A stretch of 64,000 nucleotides of DNA from Deinococcus aquaticus (GTDB lineage: Bacteria > Deinococcota > Deinococci > Deinococcales > Deinococcaceae). Shown here in pieces: positions 40,134 through 48,778 of this stretch. The stretch spans positions 648,001-712,000 of the forward strand of contig NZ_CP115165.1 of assembly GCF_028622095.1 (NCBI RefSeq), in the 5' to 3' direction. The notes under the pieces were generated by a model. It worked only from the letters and a program-made list of their open reading frames with translations. It was not told the DNA's origin and ran no database searches. How positions within the stretch are numbered: the stretch's first letter is position 1; every line of letters begins with the position of its first letter. The translations under genes were made by a program, and so were the position numbers.

Positions 40134-41045
40134 TCACTCCTTTTTCTGATCCCAATGATAACTGTGCATGCTCATACGTTTCTTAACGAACAGTGGAAGA
40201 AACCGGTGCCGCTTCCCCAGCTGAAACGCTGAGAACTTCGCGCCGGCCTCCAGCACGACCAGCGGCAGCAGGTCCGGCCGTCCCCTGCGCAGCACGTACC
40301 GCAACTGCTCACGCACGAACCGGAAGCCCTCGCCACCCACAGCCGCACCCTCCAGCATCCCGCCCGCATCCGCAAAGAACGCCCCGACATCGAAGTTCCG
40401 GCGGAACTGCTGCTTCAACGAGTAATCATGCGAGTGCACCACCTCGGCCTCGGCCTCGTATTTGATCGCATACCCTGCCCGCAGGACCTTCGCGGCCATC
40501 AACATGTCCTCGTTCATGATCACGTCATCCGGGAAGCCACCCAATTCCCAGAACACATCCGCCCGGACCGCAGAACAGACGTTCGAGAAGAAGAACGCCT
40601 TCACACCCATCTCGGGAATGTCGGCACGGGTGCGCAGACGACCCTGCGCCGGGTAGTTGAAATACCGTGAGAACTCCTCCAGCACCGACGCCCTGGGCCT
40701 GGGCAACTGCCGCGCGAAAGTCGCCACCGCCTCGCCCGACCGGATCGGCGCCACCAGATGATCCAACCAATCCGGCCCGGCCGGCACCGCATCCTGCGTC
40801 ATGAACACCAGAATCTCAGAACCCCGCTCCGACGCCAGTTGCGCACCAAGATTACGAGTTCCACCGTGACTAAAATCAGTTTGGCTGATTGGAATATAAA
40901 CCCAATTTCTCTCGTCACACAGGTTTTTGATCAATGTCGATTTCTCTGAGTCAATTACAATAGCCTCCGCATCAGCATCCCCGAAATTGAGATCCTTCAG
41001 AAGCTCTATACCCATGAATTGAGGTATCACGATTTTTACCCTCAT
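40134..41045 (-). CDS. Glycosyltransferase family 2, rhamnosyltransferase-like (mosaic gene)
   Basis: 303 residues. The GT-A part starts VKIVIPQFMGIELLKDLNFG, with SQTDFSHGGTRNLGAQLA, FMTQDAVPAGPDWLDHLV (DXD-like) and FPDDVIMNEDMLMAAKVLRAG. It would add a sugar, perhaps rhamnose, to the lipid-linked unit. The first ~60 codons (41045 to ~40860) are AT-rich like the genes before it, while the rest is GC-rich like the rml genes after it, so the reading frame spans a recombination junction. Confidence 0.88.
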   Translation of the reverse strand: MRVKIVIPQFMGIELLKDLNFGDADAEAIVIDSEKSTLIKNLCDERNWVYIPISQTDFSHGGTRNLGAQLASERGSEILVFMTQDAVPAGPDWLDHLVAPIRSGEAVATFARQLPRPRASVLEEFSRYFNYPAQGRLRTRADIPEMGVKAFFFSNVCSAVRADVFWELGGFPDDVIMNEDMLMAAKVLRAGYAIKYEAEAEVVHSHDYSLKQQFRRNFDVGAFFADAGGMLEGAAVGGEGFRFVREQLRYVLRRGRPDLLPLVVLEAGAKFSAFQLGKRHRFLPLFVKKRMSMHSYHWDQKKE

Positions 41046-41737
41046 TTGCTTATCTTCCTATGAAGAATAGCCAAAAGAATGTTAATTCTTTTCAGCGACA
41101 CTGACGCCCAACTTCCCCTCTTCATAGATGTCACGTTTCCACTATGCCTTCTATACCCCACAAGTCGATCCTCTATGAAAAGACTAGGAGACTTAGTTTC
41201 AGACATCAAACCAATCCACTGATCATGCATGGGTATTTTGTCCGGAAAAGGCATAATCATTTCCTTCAGCTCAGATCTGAAGGCCATACAGCATCCTATA
41301 TATGTGTTTTTTATTAAGTTCTTTACAAATCCACTGCCACTGTTTCTAATTTTAAAAAATCCATCTCCCGTTGGGTGTCCGTTCTGGTCTATTATATCTG
41401 CATTACAGACAACCAGCTGATGGTAACGGAGACCGTCAAGCATCTTCTCTCTTTTTCCCTTTATCCATATGTCGTCTTGATCGCACAAGAAAATGAAATG
41501 GCCGGTACTTAATTTAATTGCTTTCTCAAATGATTTTATTACTCCAATGTTTCTATCATTGCCGTATATTTTTATTCTATCGTCTTGAAAACTATCTAAT
41601 ATTTTCAGCGAGGAGTCAGATGAGCAGTCATCAATGACTATTATCTCGTCATCCTTTTCTAAGTCAAGCAGGATTGAAGAAATCTGGTCTCTCAGAAATC
41701 TATCACCATTGTACATAGCAATACAGACGCTAATCAT
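41042..41737 (-). CDS. Glycosyltransferase family 2
   Basis: 231 residues, short GT2: ISVCIAMYNGDRFLRDQISS, IIVIDDCSSDSSLKILDSF and HFIFLCDQDDIWIKGK (DXD/DQDD metal site). The final part lacks membrane helices. Cytoplasmic, adding one sugar to the repeat unit. AT-rich, with 4-base overlaps to both neighbours. Confidence 0.87.
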   Translation of the reverse strand: MISVCIAMYNGDRFLRDQISSILLDLEKDDEIIVIDDCSSDSSLKILDSFQDDRIKIYGNDRNIGVIKSFEKAIKLSTGHFIFLCDQDDIWIKGKREKMLDGLRYHQLVVCNADIIDQNGHPTGDGFFKIRNSGSGFVKNLIKNTYIGCCMAFRSELKEMIMPFPDKIPMHDQWIGLMSETKSPSLFIEDRLVGYRRHSGNVTSMKRGSWASVSLKRINILLAILHRKISK

Positions 41738-42609
41738 TTACTGCCCGGCTTTGAATTGTATTTGCCAAACCTACCCGCCAAACCATCAGATATACCCCTA
41801 CGTATAAAATAGAATTTTTCGCTTTTATCTTCTTCCCACATGGCTATTTTCAAAATCTCAGTAATATTTCGGAAGAAATCCCTAAACACCCACACAGGAT
41901 ACCTATAGATATAGTTTCGATATATATAGATCCTGTTCCTGAATACATAATACTTTCTCAGCGGGCTATGGTTGCTCGTATGAAACTGCCACTTACCAAT
42001 TCTATGGGGGGACATTTTCCCCAGGCTGTGTGAGAGTCGGATACCCTCAGCTTCCACCACCAGATACCCCTCACTCATCAGCCTAAAGCAAAAATCATTG
42101 TCCACATAGTCGATAAATAACAGGTCATCCATGAGACCAGTATTCTTAAGCGCAGATCTCTTTATCATGCTTCCGGATGCTATCGCTGTTTTTATTTCTT
42201 TTACGGCACCAATTTCATAGCTGGAACTGATTTTTAATCCACCAAAAGACGGGGCGATCAAGCCCACACGGGAAGTATCCAGATCGCCTGATTTTTCGAT
42301 GTTCTCCAGCATCATCTCAAAGTATCCATTATCTATTGAGGTATCCTGATCGAACAGAGCGAACCACTTTGAATCTACGCACGAATTTACAATACCTATG
42401 TTGGTAGCGTGAGCTATGCCATAATTATAGTCCAACGCGATTATTTTTACCCTTGGAGGAATTTGTAACTTTTCCCACCATTTTTCAGAAGATCCATTGT
42501 CGACTATTATCAATTCAAGGCACTGGCTTGATATCGAGGTTATATTCCCCGTTATCTCTGAGTCTGGATTATAGCTTACCATTACAGAAGTAATCATTTC
42601 TCTTCTCAT
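41734..42609 (-). CDS. Glycosyltransferase family 2
   Basis: 291 residues. TSVMVSYNPDSEITGNITSI, LIIVDNGSSEKWWEKL, GIAHATNIGIVN and WFALFDQDTSIDNGYF (metal site), then LFIDYVDNDFCFRLMSEGY, the pattern of rhamnosyltransferase-like GT2 enzymes. AT-rich. Overlaps the next gene upstream by 4 bases. Confidence 0.88.
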   Translation of the reverse strand: MRREMITSVMVSYNPDSEITGNITSISSQCLELIIVDNGSSEKWWEKLQIPPRVKIIALDYNYGIAHATNIGIVNSCVDSKWFALFDQDTSIDNGYFEMMLENIEKSGDLDTSRVGLIAPSFGGLKISSSYEIGAVKEIKTAIASGSMIKRSALKNTGLMDDLLFIDYVDNDFCFRLMSEGYLVVEAEGIRLSHSLGKMSPHRIGKWQFHTSNHSPLRKYYVFRNRIYIYRNYIYRYPVWVFRDFFRNITEILKIAMWEEDKSEKFYFIRRGISDGLAGRFGKYNSKPGSK

Positions 42610-43631
42610 TTTCTTCCATGCTTTGCATTTTTTGAGTTAATCAAGAAAAGAAATGGAGCGGCCAGAATTCTTGGCTGCAGGATCCAGGATAGATTGCTTA
42701 TCACGTCAGATCTAAAATACCCGTATTTAAGTATGGTAAAGATCCTAGGTATGTAAGACATGTCAGACATCATATAAAACGACGAGACTTTCGTGTCGCC
42801 ATTCAAAGAATAGACATCGCAGAACTCTTTTGCCTGAATATATCTCTTCCTGCTGTCTTCGTTGTATGCTCTCCCCTTCAAGCTGTAGTCTTTAATCATT
42901 TTTTGCACCCTGTCAGCATAATAATACGCAGAGTTTTTCTGGGTTCCGACCACATTCTTAGAGTGCTGCCTGTATCTTGTCAGAGGCTCTTCAAGGCTAA
43001 TTATCTTACCGTATTTACAGCATACCAACGCAATCCAGCTATCGTGCATTTCAGCTCCATCTGGTATTGTTGCAACAAGCTTCATTAAACTCTGGTTAAT
43101 GGCCATTGTGCATCCAGTCACAATGTTCTGAGTCATCAGCAGTCCCAGCCTCTGGCTCCACTTTTTGCTCATTTTTTGGTATTTCCACATCGAATCAGAG
43201 ATTAAATTCCCCGTCCCATCGATCAGGATTGCATCAGTATGGACTAAAATAGGCATATCTTTCCCGTATTGGGATTCAGACTTTCTGATCTCATTCATTA
43301 TTACAGAGAATTTGTTAGGTTGCCATATATCATCCTGATCAGCGAAAAACAGATATTCGCAATCTACTTGTCCCATTAGATAGCAAAAATTCTCTTTAGC
43401 TCCTCCCGTAGGCGGAGACTGTATTATTTCGACTCTATGATCAGCCTTTGAGTATTCAAGCAGAATCTTATCGGTGCCATCAGTAGATCCATCATCATGT
43501 ATGACAAGCCTGCTGTTTCCTATCTGGCAAAGAATAGAGTCGATTTGCTCGACAATATAGGGCTTTGCATTGTATGTTGCCATAATTACGACCACCGAAT
43601 CGTAATCAATATCCTTTACTGCATCCTTCAA
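42606..43631 (-). CDS. Glycosyltransferase family 2
   Basis: 341 residues. VVVIMATYNAKPYIVEQIDS, LVIHDDGSTDGTDKILLEY and LFFADQDDIWQPNKFSVI carry the GT2 nucleotide and metal sites. MHDSWIALVCCKYG recalls the MHDQWIGL motif of the GT2 at 41042, so these two are related. The C-terminus has a hydrophobic segment near ILAAPFLFLI. AT-rich. Confidence 0.88.
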   Translation of the reverse strand: MKDAVKDIDYDSVVVIMATYNAKPYIVEQIDSILCQIGNSRLVIHDDGSTDGTDKILLEYSKADHRVEIIQSPPTGGAKENFCYLMGQVDCEYLFFADQDDIWQPNKFSVIMNEIRKSESQYGKDMPILVHTDAILIDGTGNLISDSMWKYQKMSKKWSQRLGLLMTQNIVTGCTMAINQSLMKLVATIPDGAEMHDSWIALVCCKYGKIISLEEPLTRYRQHSKNVVGTQKNSAYYYADRVQKMIKDYSLKGRAYNEDSRKRYIQAKEFCDVYSLNGDTKVSSFYMMSDMSYIPRIFTILKYGYFRSDVISNLSWILQPRILAAPFLFLINSKNAKHGRK

Positions 43632-44887
43632 GACGCTCCTCCTATTCTGTGTCTGTTCTTTATAGATTCAAACGCCACAAGGAACATTCCAAAGATTGCT
43701 CCTCCAGCACTGGAAACCAGATTTGGATTAAACATTCCGGACATCAGCCAAACGATGTATGCCAATGCTATAAAAACCGAGATCAATTTCCTGAAGTCTA
43801 TACTAATCACGCTCAAAACGAAAATAATCAAGGCAAAATTCCCAATGATTCCAAATTTCATCAGATACCCTAACCACTGCACTTCGTAAGCATAGGGAAT
43901 ATACTCTGATCTGCGGTAAGTTTTGATATTTCCGCCCATCCCGTTTCCAAAGAGCGGCTTTTTGTCAAACTCTTCCTGAAGATAGTATATTTGCTCTACT
44001 CTAATTCTGTCTGATACCACCGTTCCGTTACCGGATATTCTTTCGCTGAGGACATTCTTTACAATTTTGTCCTCCGAAATATATCCAACCAAACCTAAAA
44101 AAACAATCGCAGCAATCAAGGATGATATGGTATTTTTGGCGCCTCGCCGCTCAGTTATAGCGGTGAATAAGAGCGGAGTTATAACGCAAAACAGACCGGC
44201 AAACCAATAATATCTGGCAAAGGACACGGCTATAGCGAAACCTACCAATAATATTACTGCTATTACATTTATTGATTTTAATTTTTTATGCCCAATGAGG
44301 TAGAAAAATAATATGTATGGCAATATTGAATCGTTTGCGATCTGGATTCTAATAATCCCATTTCCATAGTTGTCTATAATTGGAATAAGACCCAGAGAAT
44401 TTTCCATGATTGAGATGACCGCTCTGTAATCAATATAGCCGAAGAAAATAGCAAAAAACACCAAAACTTTTACAGCAGAGTAAGCAATGGCTGCCACGAT
44501 AGAAATTCGGATCAACTCATTCATCTTCAGCAGATTGAGTTTATACACTACAAAGAGGACAAAAATAACATAAAAGGCGGATATGAAATCTGATAATTCC
44601 CTAAATGCGAAATTGTTACCATTAAATATAGTCCCATTTAATGTCATTAGAATCAGAAAACATATAAATGCTATACTAAAAACGGAAAATACTACCAAGC
44701 CAATCTCAATCTTCCTGATCGATATTAAATAAATTAATATTGCAGCAAGCATAATAATCGACAGTATAACCTTGAAATTAACACCAAGTATAATCCCTGT
44801 AGGCAAGGATATAACAGAAAATAAGAAAATAGCGGCTAAGCTTTTGATTATACTGGCAAAAGACACAGGCTTTCCCGCCTTAATCAT
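43628..44887 (-). CDS. O-antigen/polysaccharide polymerase (Wzy-like)
   Basis: 419 residues with about eleven membrane helices. Near residue 295 a soluble loop reads LFGNGMGGNIKTYRRSEY, followed by YEVQWLGYLMKFGIIGN, the Wzy-C-type segment. It would join lipid-linked repeat units at the periplasmic face. Very AT-rich with many ATA and AGA codons. ATG 44887 overlaps the flippase stop by 8 bases. Confidence 0.8.
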   Translation of the reverse strand: MIKAGKPVSFASIIKSLAAIFLFSVISLPTGIILGVNFKVILSIIMLAAILIYLISIRKIEIGLVVFSVFSIAFICFLILMTLNGTIFNGNNFAFRELSDFISAFYVIFVLFVVYKLNLLKMNELIRISIVAAIAYSAVKVLVFFAIFFGYIDYRAVISIMENSLGLIPIIDNYGNGIIRIQIANDSILPYILFFYLIGHKKLKSINVIAVILLVGFAIAVSFARYYWFAGLFCVITPLLFTAITERRGAKNTISSLIAAIVFLGLVGYISEDKIVKNVLSERISGNGTVVSDRIRVEQIYYLQEEFDKKPLFGNGMGGNIKTYRRSEYIPYAYEVQWLGYLMKFGIIGNFALIIFVLSVISIDFRKLISVFIALAYIVWLMSGMFNPNLVSSAGGAIFGMFLVAFESIKNRHRIGGAS

Positions 44888-46136
44888 TTTTTACCGCCCA
44901 TCTTCCACTATTAATCCATCTAAATATATAAAATGAGAAGAAAATCATTGCAATACTCTCGGGTATTAGCATGGCATATATCATACCATATGTGTCAAAA
45001 AGCTTCACAAGTGGGAAAATTGAAAGCAGAGTAGCCACGCTTATGTAGGAATAAAGCTTAGTTACCAAACTATCCAGATGATTAGGAATCAGGAAATGAT
45101 ATACTATTACAGTATTGATGCATGTCATCGGCAGGATAATAAGCATTATTCGCAGGTATTCAGAGCTTTCAAGGTATTTTTCCCCAAATATAATTCGAAT
45201 GATATAAGGCGAAAGTATCCATATAATCATAAAAAGCGCCATCCCCAGGAAAGCGTATACCTTTAACATATGTTTTAAATTCTTTATCCCTTCCTTTCCG
45301 CTATTTTTAAAGGCCCTGGATGATCTTGGTAGAAAAATCTGATTAATCGGGCCTAACAAACTAATAGCAGTGCGCAGTAATCTATCAGCATTACCGTACA
45401 AAGCTACGGCGAGAGCGGGCGAAAGAAGACTAAAAATGTATACGCTTGCGGTCGTGTACACACTTGTAATCAGGGAAAAATTCGCTAAATGAAAGCTTTG
45501 TCTAAGCGCGTCAAAGCCCCCCGAAATCGATAAGTTCAGCGGGCCTATTTTGTTAATCATCCACTTAATCATCAGGTAGTTTCCCATAAAATTTAGAACA
45601 GCCTGTACAGAGAGAATCAGATATCCATATGGATATCTGCTAAACAGCAGAACGGCTATTATCATATATAAAAGCTTCACCGCAATATCAATCAGGGAGT
45701 ATTTTTCGAGATTCTCAGTTGCCTGATAGTACCACAGAGGACTCAGCCCCTGAGAGATCGCCCATATTAATCCCCATACGATGAGATTATATTCGCTTTT
45801 AAGTATTCCAAACTGACTTGCAGCTAAACAAATAAGGGCGGCAGGAATAAGTAGGATGAGCTTGGCACTAAACGCAGCGGATACGCTACTATTTATAGAT
45901 GCCACATCATCGCCGGAAATAGCGATCTTCCTACTCAGGGAAAGTGTAAATCCAAAGTCGAGCAGGATTATAATCCAAGAACCCAGTGCCTGAGTCGCTA
46001 GCACCCTACCCCATTCAAAAGAAGATATGTTCTCAGTGAATATCGGGGTTATTAGAAAAAATGCAAAACTCCTTATAAAGAAGGAGCCGTAAATTATTAG
46101 CAATCTACGGTATTTAGCTATTCGTGCATCTTGCAC
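44880..46136 (-). CDS. Polysaccharide flippase (Wzx, MATE/MOP superfamily)
   Basis: 418 residues with about twelve to fourteen membrane helices; early motifs include SSFEWGRVLATQALGSWIIILLDFGF and LSRKIAISGDDVASINSSVS. It moves undecaprenyl-linked oligosaccharides across the inner membrane. GTG 46136 is chosen because it shares one base with the TAG stop of the upstream transferase gene; the frame stays open further upstream. This is the first gene of the AT-rich segment: composition changes abruptly at its start codon. Confidence 0.85.
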   Translation of the reverse strand: MQDARIAKYRRLLIIYGSFFIRSFAFFLITPIFTENISSFEWGRVLATQALGSWIIILLDFGFTLSLSRKIAISGDDVASINSSVSAAFSAKLILLIPAALICLAASQFGILKSEYNLIVWGLIWAISQGLSPLWYYQATENLEKYSLIDIAVKLLYMIIAVLLFSRYPYGYLILSVQAVLNFMGNYLMIKWMINKIGPLNLSISGGFDALRQSFHLANFSLITSVYTTASVYIFSLLSPALAVALYGNADRLLRTAISLLGPINQIFLPRSSRAFKNSGKEGIKNLKHMLKVYAFLGMALFMIIWILSPYIIRIIFGEKYLESSEYLRIMLIILPMTCINTVIVYHFLIPNHLDSLVTKLYSYISVATLLSIFPLVKLFDTYGMIYAMLIPESIAMIFFSFYIFRWINSGRWAVKND

Positions 46137-46756
46137 TAATACGCGCCTTTTCCAGCGAACACAACTCGGATCGTCTGAATCAGTACGACCATATCCAGCC
46201 ATGGGGTCCAATTCGTAACGTAGAAGTTGTCCATGCCCACCCGTTCGTCGTAACTAGTGTCGCTGCGGCCGTTGGCCTGCCAGTAGCCGGTCATCCCGGG
46301 GCGGACCTGTTTGTAGACGGCGTAGATATCGCCGTACTTGGGAACTTCGCCCTGCACGATGGGTCGGGGCCCGACAAGGCTCATGGTGCCTAAGAGGACG
46401 TTGGCGAGCTGCGGGAATTCGTCAAGACTGGTCTTGCGCAGGAACGCGCCGACGCGGGTCACGCGGGGGTCGTCCTTGAGCTTGTGTGTGGCTTCGAATT
46501 CGGCTTTCAGGGCGGGGTTGCTGTCGAGAACGCTGTTTAGTTTGGCTTCAGCATCGCGGTGCATGCTGCGGAATTTGAAGCAGTCGAACGGTTCGCCGTT
46601 GCGGCCCAGGCGGCGGGCGCGGTACACGGCAGGGCCGGGACTGTCGAGTTTGATAGCTAGGGCAATCAGCAGCAGGATCGGAAGGATCAGCAGACCGCCC
46701 AGGCCAGCGCCGAGCAGGTCGATGGTGCGCTTGATGAACCGTGACTGAACTGACAT
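46136..46756 (-). CDS. wbaP: Catalytic domain of initiating sugar-phosphate transferase (3' part of IS-split wbaP)
   Basis: 206 residues, the complete bacterial sugar transferase domain: membrane hairpin [22 protein letters not shown], then [65 protein letters not shown] and [15 protein letters not shown]. It loads the first sugar phosphate on undecaprenyl phosphate. The gene was cut by the insertion sequence at 46750; the ATG at 46754-46756 lies inside the IS end. The monotopic domain alone resembles PglC-type enzymes, so it might still work if translated. Confidence 0.88.
   Translation of the reverse strand: MSVQSRFIKRTIDLLGAGLGGLLILPILLLIALAIKLDSPGPAVYRARRLGRNGEPFDCFKFRSMHRDAEAKLNSVLDSNPALKAEFEATHKLKDDPRVTRVGAFLRKTSLDEFPQLANVLLGTMSLVGPRPIVQGEVPKYGDIYAVYKQVRPGMTGYWQANGRSDTSYDERVGMDNFYVTNWTPWLDMVVLIQTIRVVFAGKGAY
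46746..46749. repeat. Target-site duplication of the IS (left copy)
   Basis: TGAA here and again at 47939-47942. Joining the flanks through one copy restores the wbaP frame across the junction ([14 protein letters not shown]). Confidence 0.85.
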
Positions 46757-47938
46757 GTTGCAGTTTTAGAAAAGGACGTCTGGCACGGCGCTTTGGCCTC
46801 AGAATGAGGTGTGAACCCAAAGAATGCACGTGCCAGACGGCTCTATTCTGACATCCTCACCTGCTTTTCGCGCAAACAACATCGCGATTCCTTTCAGGTC
46901 TTCCTGGACCTCCTCCTCGACGGTTCCGGTCGTCCCCTGCCCACTCGCGCAACCGTCAAATCGCCCTCCGCGATCAGTCGATTCCTCAACCACACGATCT
47001 GGGATCTCCGGACACTCTGCCGCTTCATGCGCCAGGCTGCACTCCAGCTCTTCAATGACACCTGGAAACATGCTCCACACCAGCGTCCCCGGGTCGAATT
47101 CCTGGTCGACCTGACCAGCCTCGAAAAGGCAGGAAAGTTCCCCGGACTCTCCGACTGGATGCACGTCCTGAACGCCGTGAACGGCGTTCACCTGGTCGTC
47201 CTGTACATCTGCTGTGGAGACCTGAAGCTCCCCTGGGCCTTTCAGATCTGGCGTGGAAAAGGCACGTCCTCACCCGCCGCGTTAGCCCTCAAACTGCTCC
47301 GCACTGTTCCACCCGTCATGCTTCAGGGGAAGCGCCGCCCCCGTCTGCATGCAGACGGGGGCTTCGAAAGTGCGGAGTTCATTGAGGCCGTCCTGGAAAG
47401 AGAAATAGACATCGTGATTGGTGTCCGGCGCAACAGAACACTCGCGAATGGGACACCCATTCACGAGCTGATGACCCGCGGGTACAAGGCACAACTCCAG
47501 GGTCTGAAACCCACCATGTACGTCTCGTGGGCATGGCTATACCGGAACAAAGAGCCAGAGCAGCGCTTCGTCATGTCGAACATCAACCTGGGCGGCAAGT
47601 ACCTGGCCAGAGTCGGGAAACGCCGCTGGCGGATCGAGGGCTTCTTCAAGACCATCAAGGGGCGGTTCGGCCTGGAGCGGTTCGCGCAGCACAGCAAAAC
47701 AGGTGTGATGCGGTGGTGGTGTCTCTCAGGGCTGGCGTATCTGCTCTGCCACTTGGCGGATCAGGATGTGCCGCCCAGACCACCGGGAACATGGCCAGAT
47801 TGGGGAGCGTTAGCGAGAACCGTTCGGTTCTCGTTTATCCCAGAAGTGCGTCGTAGAGCGCTTCAACTGGAACTCGCCGAGCTTGATGCCTTCCAGGACG
47901 CACTTTCTGCTCCCGCCCCCTAAACTGCAAGATGTCAG
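46750..47938 (+). mobile_element. IS4-superfamily-like insertion sequence (1189 bp)
   Basis: Ends are inverted repeats: CTGACATGTTGCAGTTTTAG at the left and, read inward from the right, CTGACATCTTGCAGTTTAGG. Flanked by a 4-bp duplication, TGAA. It carries one transposase gene on the plus strand, against the direction of the surrounding polysaccharide operon. Confidence 0.93.
46811..47923 (+). CDS. DDE transposase, IS4 superfamily
   Basis: 370 residues. Candidate catalytic residues: Asp in RVEFLVDLTSLEK, Asp in RLHADGGFESAEFI and Glu in RRWRIEGFFKTIKGRFGLERF, the Y/W-x2-R-x3-E-x6-K pattern of IS4-type enzymes. GTG 46811 starts 61 bases inside the element. The frame is intact, so the element may still be active. 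Family level is uncertain (IS4, IS701 or a near relative). Confidence 0.9.
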   Translation: MNPKNARARRLYSDILTCFSRKQHRDSFQVFLDLLLDGSGRPLPTRATVKSPSAISRFLNHTIWDLRTLCRFMRQAALQLFNDTWKHAPHQRPRVEFLVDLTSLEKAGKFPGLSDWMHVLNAVNGVHLVVLYICCGDLKLPWAFQIWRGKGTSSPAALALKLLRTVPPVMLQGKRRPRLHADGGFESAEFIEAVLEREIDIVIGVRRNRTLANGTPIHELMTRGYKAQLQGLKPTMYVSWAWLYRNKEPEQRFVMSNINLGGKYLARVGKRRWRIEGFFKTIKGRFGLERFAQHSKTGVMRWWCLSGLAYLLCHLADQDVPPRPPGTWPDWGALARTVRFSFIPEVRRRALQLELAELDAFQDALSAPAP

Positions 47939-48768
47939 TGAACGCTGCGCAGGTTATTCCGGACTTCAAGACTGGCGACGCTGCCGATATTGTGGGGTTG
48001 CAGGGCCTGGTTGGGAACGCCGAACAGGTCCGGGATAACCCAGGTATGCGGGAAGACGGCGTACGTGGCGTTCACGATCCGCTGCTGCAGTTCGGCGCGG
48101 GCGCCGGGCATGGAGATCAGGGCCTGTTCGGTGCGTGGGTCGGTCAGGGCAAGGTCCAGGGTGCCCAGAACGGGCACCCCGAGAATATCGGTACCGTGCA
48201 GAGCTGGGTTGTCGTCGTAGGCGGCAACCGGGTTCAGGCCGTAGGACGGATGGGTTTTCAGGTGGCTGATGGCCAGCTGAGCGGTCTGTCCTGCACCGAT
48301 GATACTGATGGGCCGCCCGTAACGGCTCAGTCGAATCAGGATGGAACGGACAGCGTAGCGCGTGAACAGCGAGGTGATGAGGGCCAGCATCCAGTACAGA
48401 AGGACGCCGGGCACGCTAGGCGCGAAGGGTTGCACGGCGAACGCGGCGGCCAATTGCACGGCAACGAGTTGAATCGTGCCGGTCACGTGAAGCCGGAGTT
48501 CGGTCTGGGGGGAGCGGCCGTAGCCGGGGTACAGACCCTGGTAGGCGCGCCAGAGGAGCCAGACGCCTCCCCAGACAAGCAGGCTGTGCAGGTTAATGCC
48601 TTGCACACCAAGTACGGAAAGCAGCGGCAGACTGATCAGGTAGGAGGCAGTCAGGGCAAGCAGGTCACCTGTGATCAGCGCACTAGCCTGTGGCACGCTG
48701 GTCAGGGTGCCGGCACTGTTGCGTTCCGTCTGGCGGACAGTACTTGTGGAGGGAGTCAGGATGCCCAC
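47935..48768 (-). pseudogene. wbaP: 5' fragment of IS-split wbaP (membrane and nucleotide-binding part)
   Basis: 277 residues: about five membrane helices in residues 30-140 (for example [18 protein letters not shown]), then the CoA_binding-like fold [20 protein letters not shown] and [14 protein letters not shown], ending [10 protein letters not shown] and a TGA made by the IS end. The C-terminal catalytic domain continues at 46745. Intact, the two parts would form a 479-residue WbaP-type polyprenyl glycosylphosphotransferase. GTG 48768 follows AGGTGA. This fragment has no catalytic domain. Confidence 0.92.
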
Positions 48769-48778
48769 GTCATGTCAC

